Assembly: GCF_003144195.1 (NCBI RefSeq)
Contig: NW_020290053.1
Location: 46,551 to 110,550 of the forward strand
Length of the DNA: 64,000 bases
Direction: 5' to 3'
DNA from: Ceraceosorus guamensis
Lineage: Eukaryota; Basidiomycota; Exobasidiomycetes; Ceraceosorales; Ceraceosoraceae
A model generated the notes under the pieces. It worked only from the letters and a program-made list of their open reading frames with translations. It was not told the DNA's origin and did no database searches. Position 1 is the stretch's first letter; each line of letters opens with the position of its first letter. Both the position numbers and the translations under genes were made by a program. Shown here piece by piece: positions 36,026 through 47,604 of this stretch.

Positions 36026-39000
36026 ATGCCCCGATCAAGCGCCGGCACGGGCACGGGCACGGGTGCACGACGATCCGCCAGCGTGCTCAGCTCGGAAGCG
36101 TTGAGCGGGAGCGCGGATGAGGAAGAGGGCAAGAGGGTGAGGGGAACATCTGCGGCCACACCCAGAAGATCTACTAGACTTAGTCCCACGCCCAACAACA
36201 CACCTGCAAGTGGCATGAGGAGCGTGGCGAGTGTGCTCGAGATCGAGGAGGAGGAGGAGGAGCGCGAGAGCGGCAAAAGGAGGGGTAGAGGAAGTGCAGA
36301 GGGCAGGAAGATGGCGGGAAGTGTGAGAAGACGCAGAGATGTGGCTGGACTGCATCAACAAGAGAAGCAGGAGCTGGAGCAGGAGCAGGAGCAGGAGCAG
36401 GAGAATGAAGATGACGACGAAGAGATTCTCATCGATCCCTTGCCTGTCGCTTCATCCACCACCGCCGCTGCCACAACGCGTCCAGCCCGTCGAGCGCTCC
36501 TTCTACATCTGCTCCGACCCTTGTCCCATCTCCCGCCCATCCTCCCACCTCTTCTTCTCATCTCCTCCTTCTTGCTCCTCTTTGCTCTTCCCATCCCGCA
36601 CAAACCTTTTCATAGGGCAACATATGTGGACGAGAATGCGCTGCAACCGGCTGCTGGAAGACTTTATTGGGATTGGCAGCAGGTCGAGTGGGCGGATAAG
36701 ACTGCTGAGAGGGTGAATGAGGTGTTGCGGAGCGGCAACGATGCAAAGAGGTGAGATCTTTGGTGATCAGGTGTGGGGTTAGACTTAGCGCGCTCCTTGA
36801 CGGGATTGGAGCTGACATTGCACACCGCATACACGCGCCCACAATAGCAGGGCCAGCTTCATCACATCCGAACTCGAATCTGTCGGACTATTCGCTCACG
36901 CGCAAAGCTACACCTACTCCTTCTCCTCCTCTTCGCACACCAGCACGAGAACGAGATCAGGAACAAACGCGTACGGTCACTTGAGAGCATCTCGGTCTGA
37001 CGGTAGGGAGAGCATCCTCATCCTAGCTCCTTGGAAAAGCAGCATTGCTAATCACACGGACGAGGAGAATGCTCAAGTATTCGCTGCTGCTGCTGCTGGT
37101 GGAAGCGACGCAGCGACGAGAGGAGAGTGGTACGAGAGATTGAAAGAGAAGAGGGATAATGTTAGGGGTGTCGCGCTCGCCCTCACTCTGGCTAGATTCT
37201 TGGGCCGTGAGTGACGAACGCGGATGACGTGCAAATCATCAAGTGCTGCTGCTCGTTGCTCTGCACTTCTGCAACTGACCCCACGACATTGACGCTGGCG
37301 CGACTTGTCCCCGCCTTCACACGCGCAGAGTTCAAGTACTGGTCAAAAGATTTCATCTTTCTCTTTCCTCACGATGACGAGGGCGACGAGTTGGCTGCTA
37401 CGCGCGCCTGGCTTACCCAGTACTATGGCTCTTCGCAGGCAAGTCAGTTTCTGCTGCTGCTCGTCGCCAGGCACTCGCGGACGTGTCTAATAGTACTGCC
37501 TCACCTCAGACCTGCAAGCAGACGCCTTGCAAATTCCACGCTCCTTGATCTGGACAGGTCTCTCCCTGGACTATCCCAGCGACAGCTTCTCCTCTCTGCA
37601 GCTTACCTTCGAAGGCGTCAATGGCGCAGAGCCTAACCTGGACGTTCTGAACACTTTTGTCCGCGTAGCTCAACGAGTGGACAACGTGCCCATCCGATTC
37701 GATTCTCCCTCCAAGGATGATCTGCCTTATGCGGTGGACAGGGCATTTGGAGCGCTTTCCACATGGTTGGACAGAGAGTATTGGGATGCGGGAGGGACGA
37801 AGAGGTACTTGATGGGAATGAGAAATGTGGCCAGACAAGCTGGAAGATTGGCCATGTCCACCCCACTCTCTCCCGCAGGTCTGCTCACCGCTTTCCACAT
37901 TGACGCCATCGGCGTCTCGGCCACGCCAGCCAACGGTCCGTACGGCTTCTATCAACTGGGAAGGATCATCGAGTCCAACATCCGAAGCTTTTCCAATCTG
38001 CTGGAAAGATTGCACCACTCGCAATTCTTTTACCTCGTCACGGAAGCGGACAAGTTTGTCCAATTTGCTACGCTGCTACCTACGGCCATCCTTCCCGCCG
38101 TAGCCCTCTCGTGCGCCGGCCTGCTTCTCTGGAATAGAGAGGGCAGAGAAGCTAGAGTGCGCGCTGAAGAGCTCATCAACAGGTCTGTTTCGACGCTCTC
38201 AAAGGCGACCGCGGGGAACGGTGTGCTGGCGAGCATGACGGCAGCAGCGGATGTACCCCTCAGAAGACCGACGATGCAACATTACAGAGCGACATTACTG
38301 GAAGCGTATGCCTCGAGCGGTGCGCTCTTGACTCCTTCCAGACTAGCCAAGATGGATCAGAGCTTGAGCGGCACGCAAAGACCTACTGGGACAGCATTGA
38401 CTGTCATTGTGACGATGCATGCTTTGGCGGCCGCAACGCTGTGTTTAATGGGCAGCGCGCCTTTGCAATGCGCAAAAGAAGGCCTTTGGCGATGCGACGA
38501 GATCCGATGGATCGCTGTGCTCTTACTTGGCGCCTTTGCGCTCCTTTGCGTAACCTTTGCCGCCCTGCAACGTACCCGTGCCCCGGGAACAACCTCGCCC
38601 TTGCCACCTACGCTTCACGCGCTCACGCTACTACATGCCGGAATGCTCGTTGCGAGCGTGAGCACGCTCAATTTCTCCCTAGCTGCATTGAGCGGTATCA
38701 TGCTAGGAGCACCACTATATTTGTTCCAACCTCGCTCCTCTTCCGAGCCTGCGCCTACTGTCGGCCTGCGCTTCTGGTCGATGGGAAAAGCTGCGATCTT
38801 GTTGGCGCTGCATCCCATCTTGCTCTTGCTGCTCTCGCAAGCGACGCTCGATCGTCTGGCCTACTGGGCATCGCGAGATCTCCTGGGACCTTTGCCCGAT
38901 CAGCTCTCTCCCATCTTTATGGGTCTAGGAATTCCTGCGCCCGCTTCGTCGGCTGGTTGGACTGCTCTGGCTAGACAGATTAGTTGCGCGGTGGACCTGC

Positions 39001-39125
39001 TCGTGGATAGAACACTGGCCAACGATTTCATGCTGGGAACCAAGACGATGAGCTTCTTCCTCTTGGGTATCGGAACGATCCACCTGCAGGCGGCGGTGGC
39101 TAATGCTCTTGGTGCGCTAGGATAG
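36026..39125 (+). CDS. GAA1: GPI transamidase subunit Gaa1, 936 aa
   Basis: Four exons: 36026-36750, 36851-37206, 37329-37442, 37510-39125; phases 2,1,1; total 2,811 nt. The order is a low-complexity N-terminus, a first membrane helix (about 185-205, PPLLLISSFLLLFALPI), and a lumenal domain with TYVDENALQP, WSKDFIFLFP and DDEGDELAATRAW. Several C-terminal membrane helices follow (from LLPTAILPAVALSCAGLLL to LLALHPILLLLLSQATL). Gaa1 helps attach GPI anchors to proteins in the ER membrane, bringing GPI or substrate to the transamidase. The third intron is unusual: the best-fitting donor is AAGTCAGT at 37443, next to a GCAAGT that would be a GC-type donor but gives the wrong phase. The start at 36026 was chosen as the first ATG after the promoter; no other oddity is seen. 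Confidence 0.88.
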
Positions 39126-41424
39126 GCTAGACTCTAGGACGTGCACTTGAAACGCGAATAATGGGATGAAGGGATCGGACGCTTATTATTTGCTTTGCCT
39201 TGCTTTGCTTGGTGTGGAAGATGAGATGGGGTAGATGGGGTGCTACTGCTGCCTTTGCTGGAGGAGGGGAGGCCAAGGCAACAACTATGCTGAGCGCTAG
39301 CACGGGTCCGGCGCGGGTGGTATTCGTGCGGCCTTGCGACGACCGATCTACTGCTCGTTATGCACCGATTGATCAAAAAGGATCGGGACGGAACCTGTTG
39401 TCTTGGCGAACACATCCAGCTGAATGTGGTAGGAGCTGAATAAGTGGAAGCGATCCTGCCCGCCGGTGGTACTGCCTGCTTCACCATGAAACTTGCAGCG
39501 ATGCAGCATAACCAAACAGGGTCACGTACCGCGTCAGCCATTTCGACGTTGAAGATCGCGCCGAGTGTTTTTTTGGCGGAGCTCGCGCATCGCCGACGAT
39601 CGGCAAGGTCGGATGATTGGTTCGACCCTGCGGCATGGCAAGAGGAGTTGGCGCTAAATTCGCACGTTCCGCCAATCACAATGCTTGATCGCCAGATCTG
39701 CTTGGCTCTCCTTACGCACCAGGTCAGCCACAGCTAATCCCCACAGATCGCACTGCGACAAACTCGTGCGAAAAGGGCGCAGAAAGACTACGTATCGTCG
39801 ATTCAAGCATGCTTCGCCGCATTTCCGAACCCCCAAACACTCCATCTGACGCCGCTGTGCAATCAGTGCCGTCATTTGTAGGCCTCGTCTGCCATGCTTA
39901 GCTCACGTGTTTATGGCGCATGCTAAACGCCCTCCTGGAGCTTCGTGAGCGATGCGATCCTCTTAGCAGACAGGCTTTCCTGCAAGCGGAAATGAGCTGG
40001 CACGGAGTCGTAGATGTGGTCTGGCTCTCACGACCCCAGGCGAAAGTGGTCGAGGTGCGAAGCAATAACATGGTCGTGTGCACCGCGACGCGATGCACAT
40101 GGATCAAGCGCGTCAGCTCGGAACGCCGATCTTACGAGAGAGGACTGGCACGCTCGGTGGTCTTCATTCCTGACCTTCGGCCCAGCAACGCACCCGATCG
40201 GAGCGTCCCGTACGATCCTCGATGCCGAGGGCCGTGTAGACGTAGGTACTCGACTCGTCGGTAGGCTTGCGCTCGCTCTTGCCCCTTCAGAGCCAACATC
40301 GAAGCCGATCGCGAACTTTGCAAATGCAACATCATGACACGATGGCGTACTTCAGCTAAGAACGTGGTTCCTGCTCAGGGTCAGGTCGGGCTGAAGTGTC
40401 GGATTTGATACCGCGAGACGTTTGGGCGTGAAGCAGCAGCGGCAGCAGTTTGGGAGCCTGCGTGCCAATGTAGCAGCCAGCGCCTGCGCACACTCCGTGC
40501 AGTAGGCTCGCCGAGCGATGTGGATCTCGAACAAGCGCTTCACCGAGACTCTTCGCAAGGGGCCCAGGTACGCACGCAGTCATTGGCCTCGCAGATCGGA
40601 TACCGAAGTGCGAGCCAAGTCCAACGCATGTTCAGCTTGCTGAGCAATCGTTAGTCAACACTTTGTGCCAAAGCTCGAGGTACATTGTGGAATGCACAAG
40701 CATTCAGCAGCGCTTGCGTCGGCTCGACACGACGTTCGCGAGGTGCGCAGCTGCGCAGAACCGGGCTCTTGCAGGGCGTCGTCATTGTCTGCACCACGTG
40801 AGGGGCGCAACGCTGAACGCTGGTCAGCTGGTCAGACGAGGTGCACTCGGTGCATCCTTGTCGTAGGTACTGAAGCAACGGTAACCTTCCCTCTGGAACG
40901 TGGACTGCACAAAACGCGCAGCATTCCGGCCACGCAAAGAGCGCATCGCGAGTCAGGTCCATAAAGCATCGAGCGAAGCGCATGCCATCTTTTCTCGTCC
41001 CATTCATGATTCGCCGGTCGCGGAACGGAGCTCCCTGATCAATAGCTGTTGCACACTTCCGTCCATAGATCCTCGCATACTCTCCCGCTCCAAAGGTACT
41101 CTGCAGAACAAGCCCAAGTGCTCTCGTCTCTACCAAAGTACTTGACTCGCTACAACAACTTCGCCTCTCATCGAAAAACGATCAGCTTGGCGCGCGATCC
41201 GAAATTCGCTAGTCTATCCCAAGCGTTGTTCTTCTTGCCACGCCAAGCTTGCTCGTTTCTTGCCCGCCTCTCCTCCCCCGATTCTGTCTTCCTACTTTTC
41301 CCTACTCTTTCCCTTTTCTCTTCTGCTAAGCTCAGCACTCTGAGCGTCTGTAAAAGGCGCAAGACACCGCTTGAGGCCCACGTCTTTTCCTTTGGTATCC
41401 TTTCCCAAGCCACCTCTCGCCGGT
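39126..41424. other. Intergenic, open frames but no supported gene
   Basis: About 2.3 kb. Minus-strand frames at 41136-40651, 39875-39654 and 40107-39898 include some Cys-rich, protein-like pieces, but no leader, domain or clean splice chain joins them. They could be remnants of a decayed gene. Nothing else is seen. Confidence 0.35.
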
Positions 41425-43543
41425 ATGAAGGTGCTGCAAATCATCGTGGAGCTACTGATTGTTGCCGCTTGCATCAATGCAGGTCTCGCTGCCCCAGTAC
41501 CTTCAACGCAACCTCGGCAGACGTTCCAACCGCGCTTATTCTCAGGTGCGTAGACACACGTCTGAAGGGAGGACCCTCTACTGATAAGTCATACGCACCG
41601 TTCGACGACGCCTTGCAGATGAGTCTGGCGAGTCGCATCGCCGTGCTTTCATCACCAAAGAGGCTGCACATGTCGACAGACGCGCGGAAACGCGGGCCGG
41701 CGTTGCCAACGTCAAGGAGCATCTAAAACTGAAGGACCACTCGTTCCGTATCGCAGACGTAGGACAGCTTTTACCCCGCTTCAGGCCCAGACATTCGGCA
41801 GGCCAGTTGCACCCGCCCAAGCCTCGCAACAGCCTCGCGACGCTCTTCTCTAGCGACCACATCCTGTCCAGGCGCGAAGAGGAGATCGATGCGCGCTTCG
41901 GAAGCATCTTCGGCTACGGCCCCATCACACTTTGCAGGAAATCCTTGTGGACGCTGTTTTGGCGTCGTAGCAAACACAAAACAGAAGAAGAGGAGGCGGA
42001 AGAGGAAGCGCACGACAAGTGCCTCATACACTTGCCTCTGTTTGGGGAGCCCAAGAAATCGTCTCACCATCCGGACAAGCGTGGGCGAAAGTCGGATGAC
42101 GATCCGAAGTCGTCCACCTCTTCGACTAGTTCCAACAGTACTCATCTGGCTGTACACCCTACAAAATCGCCTCATCATCCCGACAAGCGTGGGCAGATGT
42201 CCGATGATGATCGCAAATCGCCCACATCTTCCACCAAACCCAACGGTGCTCATCTGGCGCCGCGTCCGCGTAGCTCTCTTCGACGTCGCGCGCTGACCAC
42301 GACCGAAAGATTGCCCCAGGACCGCACTCAGGTCTCGACAGAAGCGAGCGCCGTGTTCTCCTCGGATGCGGCATCATTCGCTCTTTGGCTTGCACATTTC
42401 GGATGGATAGCCTTGCCCGATGCGCTGGAGCAAACGCCTATCGAGTTATTCGGTGCGGATGTCAACCCAGGTCCTGCCTCCTCCTTCCGGGTCCCTAGAG
42501 CTGGCTTGTGGCGCCGTGCCCTCACTAGGATTGAGAAGGCCAAAGTGGTTGCCTCTGAGCGACGTGAAGTCACTCTTGCGAAACGGTCACTCTCCAGTGC
42601 AGCGTCGATGGCTCGCACCACGCTGAACGAGGTCGCACGTGCCATTTCCGCGCTCAGTACACGTTCGCCGAGATGGCGTGCCTCCCACCTTTCCGGCGGC
42701 GTTTCCTGCGGACATAACCTGGGCTTCGGTCCGCAGCACCGCTCAAGAGCAGTCTCTTTTCTCACAAGCAAGTTTAGCCTTCCAGACGGCACTTGGATGT
42801 GTCGTCGCAATCTCGGACTCCTCCCTCGCGGCGAGGAGGATGCCCTTGCTCGACGTTCCACACCTCTGGCACACGACCTGAGCGAAGCTCATACACACAA
42901 TCGCGACGGCTCTTTGGCGCAAAGTTCCGCAAGTGGACGTCGCGATGTCAAACTTTCCGAAAGTGTAGAAAACGATCTCGCAGGGCGCGATCATGGAGCA
43001 CTCACTGACGTCGACCGTCGCCGCGCCGACTTCACGAGCACAGGTGAAGAGGTCGCCTCAGGCAAACACGAATCGATGGGAAAGTCGCGGCAAGATTCGG
43101 ATTGGGAAATGCCAGATTCTTCATTCTGGCGTCGCGCCCTGAGCATTATCGAGCAAGGCTCGGATCTTGGCCAGCGTTGGAGCAAGGCGGTGCTCAGCAG
43201 CTCGAATCGTGGAGCTGGCTATGGGTCAGAGCAGCTCGAATCATCGGACTTACTCTTTGACGCTAGGCAGAGCTGGACGGTCGAAGTTGACACCACGCTC
43301 GAGCTCGGCGCTTCCCTCGATGGGAAAGTGTGGAGGATCATGGCAGATCTGTTTCAGGCGCTCGAGCACCGATGGGATGACATCAAGCTTTTTGCGAGGG
43401 CCAAAACTCTTTCTCGTCTTCCACCCTTGGGCGTTCTTCGCGGTAAGAACAAGAAGCCGAAGCACGGCGTTGTTGCCAACATTTTTGGAGTCCCTTTGGG
43501 CGATTGGCCTAGTCTGGTCCACAGAAGCCGCCAAGATGCCTGA
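41425..43543 (+). CDS. Secreted repeat protein with dibasic sites, 681 aa
   Basis: Exons 41425-41545 and 41619-43543, phase-1 intron of 73 nt, total 2,046 nt. Exon 1 is just the signal peptide and cut site (MKVLQIIVELLIVAACINAG, then LAAPVPS). The mature part has a tandem pair of about 36-residue repeats starting SSHHPDKRG and SPHHPDKRG (about residues 145-215). It also has a recurring RRRALTTTER / WRRALTRIEKAK / WRRALSIIEQGS motif, three copies spread over the protein. Both repeat types contain KR or RR pairs, as in Kex2-processed secreted repeat proteins such as the smut repellent Rep1, though I see no direct homology. The central part is Ser/Arg-rich. Function unknown; it heads a cluster of three or four secreted-protein genes. 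Confidence 0.7.
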
Positions 43544-45341
43544 CACGACGCCAATTGTAGCTTCTGCAGAGCCGCATTCTCGACTGTATGCCAGCTAGGG
43601 AGGGACCTCCGCTCATTCAAACTTTTTACGGCGTGTCTTGCGCTTTCTCCGCATCTCATCATTCGCTCATCTCGATCATTCCACATCTCTTCCATCCTCA
43701 ATTCATCGTCACACCGGCAGGTCTTCCGGAACGCTAGAGAGAGAGAGAGACGAGACAAGCCTCCCTCTTGAAATATAGCAGCGCTGTCTATGCTTCGGAG
43801 CAATCTATTGGTCATCTACTCCATTGTGCCCTCGCGACCGCAAGAGTCACGGCTTACGCCTCATCACTTGCACGTGCCTTGAGCACGAGTTGCGCCGCCA
43901 AATTGTCATGTCGCGCTCGTTGCTCGCGTCACGGAATCTGTTCAGGGCCTGCCGGGTGCTCGCGATCGAGCAGAGCAACCCCAAATGAGCAACGGGCCGC
44001 TTCAGATGCCCCTTGGCTGGTCAGCAGCATGGACATTCCACAGAACGATTCACTAGGCGTATATATCGCAACCTCGATAACACGTGCGCAGTCATTTGGC
44101 GCAATTTACCGCAGCCGCTTAGAAAGATCTTCCGTTGACGATTGGAAGATGAGCGCAGCTATGCGAAAGCCGGCGGTTTGGGGCAGCCCATGTACGACGG
44201 GACGGGGCTGAAACAGCAATGCGCCGCGCGGCCTCACTCCGCGCGTAGAACGAAGGAGAAGCAGCAGCAGCGCAGCAGCAGCAAAGAAGGATGTTCAAAC
44301 TCAAGTTTCAAGATTCTTTGATTCAAATTGTCTGATTGATGTTGGTTGCATCGCATCATGGATCAGAACGTGACTCTGACTCGCACACACGCGGAAGGCG
44401 TAGGGCGCTGGCGTTTGAGCGACGATTAAGAATTGTAGATGGGCGCCGCGTCGCCCTCGGCATGCGCCCCGTACTCACGACTTTGGCTGATGCAGAGGCG
44501 ACGTGCTGGGCACAAAGTTGATTGATGCTGGCGCTCCATTTGGAAAGCTGTGGCGCCCTAGCTCCAAGGTGCAAGCGTCGCCGAAATCAAGAATGATAGG
44601 CGCGACACGGGGGTCCAGATCAGCTGTGAGTCACGAGTCTAGACGCTCGTGTTGCGCCGTTTGCGACTTTTGGACGTCAAAGTAAGGCTTACGTTTCATT
44701 CACCTTCGCCAACACTTCGCTCTCGCCCCTTGTCGACACTGGCATAGCCAGTACAACACAATCGTGAATGCATGGGCCCAAGGCTCGGCTTGCCCAGCCT
44801 GCCAGTCAACACGCTAGGCGGTGCGACGCACCCTCGCGTAGAACGCATCCGGCTACCGCGGTCCTCGATCAAGGCGCGACGCCTGCTCAAAGAGGCGCTT
44901 GGGACGCCATATTGACTACCGCGACGTTGGGCGTGCGCGTGGAACGCGGTGATGAAGATTCATCATCGTGGTAGACTCTTGCGTTCCTGACAACACCGCG
45001 TCGGACCCAAAGTGGACTCGCGAGTGTTTATAACGCGTCTCTGCCCCATTCATGTCCACGCAAAAGCTTCCCCCTTTCCCTACACTTTGCAACGCTTCAT
45101 GCCATCACTTTCCTCGGACTATTTATACGCTGCTACTAGCTGCTGGTCAGCTCGCTGCTCTGCACAACAGCATCCCTCGCCAAAGTATCAAAGAGACGCC
45201 GGTCGTCGCTCTTCTTTGGGCGTACCTATCACATCTCACAAGCACGCATTCATCGCAAGGAGCTGGTCTCTTTTTCACTCTACACCTCTCTGTGTACGCT
45301 TCATTGCGTCGCCAGACCACACTCGGTCTTTCAAGCCGAAT
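43544..45341. other. Intergenic between secreted-protein genes
   Basis: About 1.8 kb with a GA run (43,736-43,752), AGCAGC repeats (44,255-44,285) and a GAATC/GATTC-type tract near 44,295-44,330. Two TTTATA elements at 45027-45033 and 45122-45128 lie 315 and 215 bp before the next gene. No protein called. Confidence 0.45.
45122..45128 (+). promoter_or_regulatory. TATA-like element (TTTATAC)
   Basis: Lies 214 bp upstream of the secreted gene at 45342; a second TTTATAA is at 45027-45033. Confidence 0.3.
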
Positions 45342-46027
45342 ATGCGAGGCACTGGTTTTTGGGCCTTGAGCACATTAGCGCTCTTGTGAGTATATTTCCT
45401 CTCAGACGCGAATACCAAGAGCGTTGGGCTGAACTTTTGGATCTACTGTTCTCATACTGCCACAGCGCATCTACGCAGACTCCATGCACAGCTGCTCCGG
45501 TGCCGACATCCGAGACAGTGCTCAATGACCGCCATGCTGCCAATCATGATTCACAAAACCCGCTCGGGCTACAAAGACGCGCGCTCCCAGCCCTTGGCGG
45601 ACCCGTCGGGACAGGCTTGATGGGACTCTCTTTCCTACCCATGTTCATGCACCACGGAGGCGGCAAAGCGGAAGCAGCGCCAACGACCATCAATCCGAGC
45701 ACGTTCGACGTGAAAAAGGAGCTGGAATTCGGTCTGACGGTCAACAAGTGGAGAGCTAAAGCTGCTGCTGCGCAACAAGCTGCTGCAGACAAGGCGCAAG
45801 CGCTCGGATCCGAGCCTGCGCCAGCTCCGGTCAAGAAGAAGGCGCAAGCAAAGCAACCTGAACATGCGCCCGCACTTGCGAAGGAGCCTTCTCCAGCGCC
45901 TAGCAAACTTCCAAGTGGACGGCTGAGAAGGAGAAGCGGGTCGAACAGGGAGCTTGAAAGTGCTATCGTGGAGCGATCGAGCGTCGTCAGAACTGGGAGC
46001 ACTCCGGTGCGTGAAGCGCCGGCTTGA
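45342..46027 (+). CDS. Small secreted protein, 201 aa
   Basis: Exons 45342-45385 (44 nt) and 45466-46027; phase-2 intron of 80 nt; total 606 nt. The signal peptide spans the intron (MRGTGFWALSTLALLFAST, then TPCTAAPV). An RR site (LQRRALPALGG) leads into a Gly-rich hydrophobic stretch (GTGLMGLSFLPMFMHHGG) and then an Ala/Lys/Pro-rich helical part (KAKAQAKQPEHAPALAKEPS type). The RRAL motif also occurs in the neighbouring gene at 41425. No domain recognised. Alternatively a donor at 46007 (CCG|GTGCGT, phase 0) could splice to the exon at 46333, replacing the last seven residues and giving a 334-residue protein. Confidence 0.6.
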
Positions 46028-46204
46028 GAAGTTTGCAAGTCAAATGTGTGGAAGGGTCTGCTGACAAAGGTGCGGCTTTTAACCCCCCCCCCCACCCCCC
46101 CTTCTTTTTTGTTTCCCTATTTGTGTCTTACGTGCTACGCTGGTCTTACACACGGCACGACGTCATCGAATTCTTTTCTGTTTTGCTTCCAACACTGACT
46201 TTCA

Positions 46205-46226
46205 TCGATCGATCGATCGATCGATC
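46205..46226. repeat. GATC tetranucleotide run
   Basis: About five tandem GATC units (atcgatcgatcgatcgatcg) between the two related coding segments; a run of C's lies at 46083-46101. Confidence 0.8.
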
Positions 46227-46332
46227 CGTGCGTCATTCGATGCGGCCCTCGACTTTTGCGGTCTGCGCTGCAACTTTGCTTCGATCGACGCATCCCGTCA
46301 CTTTGGCCGGTCGACCCCGGTACTGATTGCAG

Positions 46333-46752
46333 CCGGCTGCGCTCGATCGGCGTCTAGTTGGAGGCACCGCTGGTGTGGTCATTGGCGGACTTACGCTGGT
46401 ACCCACTTTCATAGATGGTGTCAAAGGACTTGCAGATGCTGGCAAACATGGCACGGAGGGTGGGGCACTACCCGGCGGACAGACTCCCGTTGACCCCAAC
46501 CTCGCCAAAGCGCAAGTACAAGCGACCAAGGCGGCGGTAGAAAGGCAAAAAGCTGCCGTTGCCAAGATCAAGCACGAGGAATTTGTTTCTGAGGCCAAAG
46601 CGTTCAATGCGGATGCGGACTTTAAGAAGACGATTGTGGACAACGGAGCGATAGTTAGGCAGAACAGAGGTCGCGTCACCGTGCCAAAGTGGTACAATAA
46701 GCTGGATTACAGCAATGCTGGCCAGCATATAAAGATTCCAAAACTCCGCTGA
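46333..46752 (+). CDS. Exon of a related secreted protein, 139 codons
   Basis: An open frame following TTGCAG, starting PAALDRRLVGGTAG and ending at a stop (46752). It resembles the middle of the preceding gene: an RR pair, a Gly-rich hydrophobic segment (GGTAGVVIGGLTLVPTFIDG) and an Ala/Lys/Gln-rich helix (ATKAAVERQKAAVAKIKHEE). Two readings are open. It may be exon 3 of the 45342 gene (phase-0 intron 46007-46332). Or it may be a tandem duplicate whose leader starts at 46240 (MRPSTFAVCAATLL), which would need an intron of about 36 nt and is therefore less likely. The real gene boundary cannot be fixed from sequence. Confidence 0.5.
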   Translation, partial: PAALDRRLVGGTAGVVIGGLTLVPTFIDGVKGLADAGKHGTEGGALPGGQTPVDPNLAKAQVQATKAAVERQKAAVAKIKHEEFVSEAKAFNADADFKKTIVDNGAIVRQNRGRVTVPKWYNKLDYSNAGQHIKIPKLR

Positions 46753-47604
46753 GAACTTTGCCTTGTTGTACAGCCCTCTGCTCGGAATTCTTTGCCCTCT
46801 CTGCCTCTTGTTCCCTCACACTTCTGCCGAGCTAGCTTTGGTGGCCATACCAAAGATCGAGCGCGTGGCTCACCATCTGCAATTGATGCAGTCCATCCGG
46901 GCCCTATCGATCGTCGCTATCGATCGTCGCTCGCGCAGAAGAGCAGGAAGATGATCGCGATTGCCGGCTTGCGTCCAGCGATCTGACCCCCAACGGTGTG
47001 ACGGCCGTCCCTCGAAAGCGCAGACGATCTCTGGGCCTCGTATCTCGTAGGCTGATGCGCCTAAAGTTGTCGGAAATGTTTCGTTCGCGCATGCACAAGA
47101 CCCTTGCTCGCGACACGTACGACGATCGATGCTCGAAAGGCGCTCCTATCCTTGACATTCCGGCTTGCGATTGACTGCGCTGCAGCGCTGCAAGGTTCAC
47201 ATCGCACAGCACACGGCATCGGATTCGAGTGTGGATCTTTGAACGCTAAAGACTCGAGGTTTGGGGACGCGGACGAGGTGGCTGCATTTGATGATGCAAG
47301 AGCATCACACAAGGATTGGGGAGGGATTGGATCGTTCTGTCGGAGGTAGATGGGACGCAACTGCGGAAGGAGTTGGTTTTCTCTGAGTAGTGTGGTGTGG
47401 GATGGACGATGGGCACGAGTCACGAGTGGTGCGCCTCGCCTCGCCTCGCCTGTCCGGTTGCCAGGAAGATGGTTGGTGTGCTGGATGGTTCAGCTCGCAA
47501 GCAATCTCAAGAGCCCTATTTAGCGCGAAACTTGTCTTGGAGGCTTGAAATGGAATATCCACGTAGAGAGCGACTGCTCGATGATCATGGCGGAGCGGAT
47601 CTTC
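46753..47604. other. Intergenic, no gene seen
   Basis: About 850 bp with short GATCGATC and GCCTC runs. No supported coding region. Confidence 0.5.

Noticed and set aside
40651-41136. Cys-containing minus-strand frame (161 codons)
   Set aside because: Opens with a non-ATG codon, no leader, and no splice partners in the same direction; possibly a remnant but unsupported.
46240-46326. Separate leader exon MRPSTFAVCAATLL for the block at 46333
   Set aside because: It would need an intron of only about 36 nt with no room for a branch site; a spliced third exon is more plausible.
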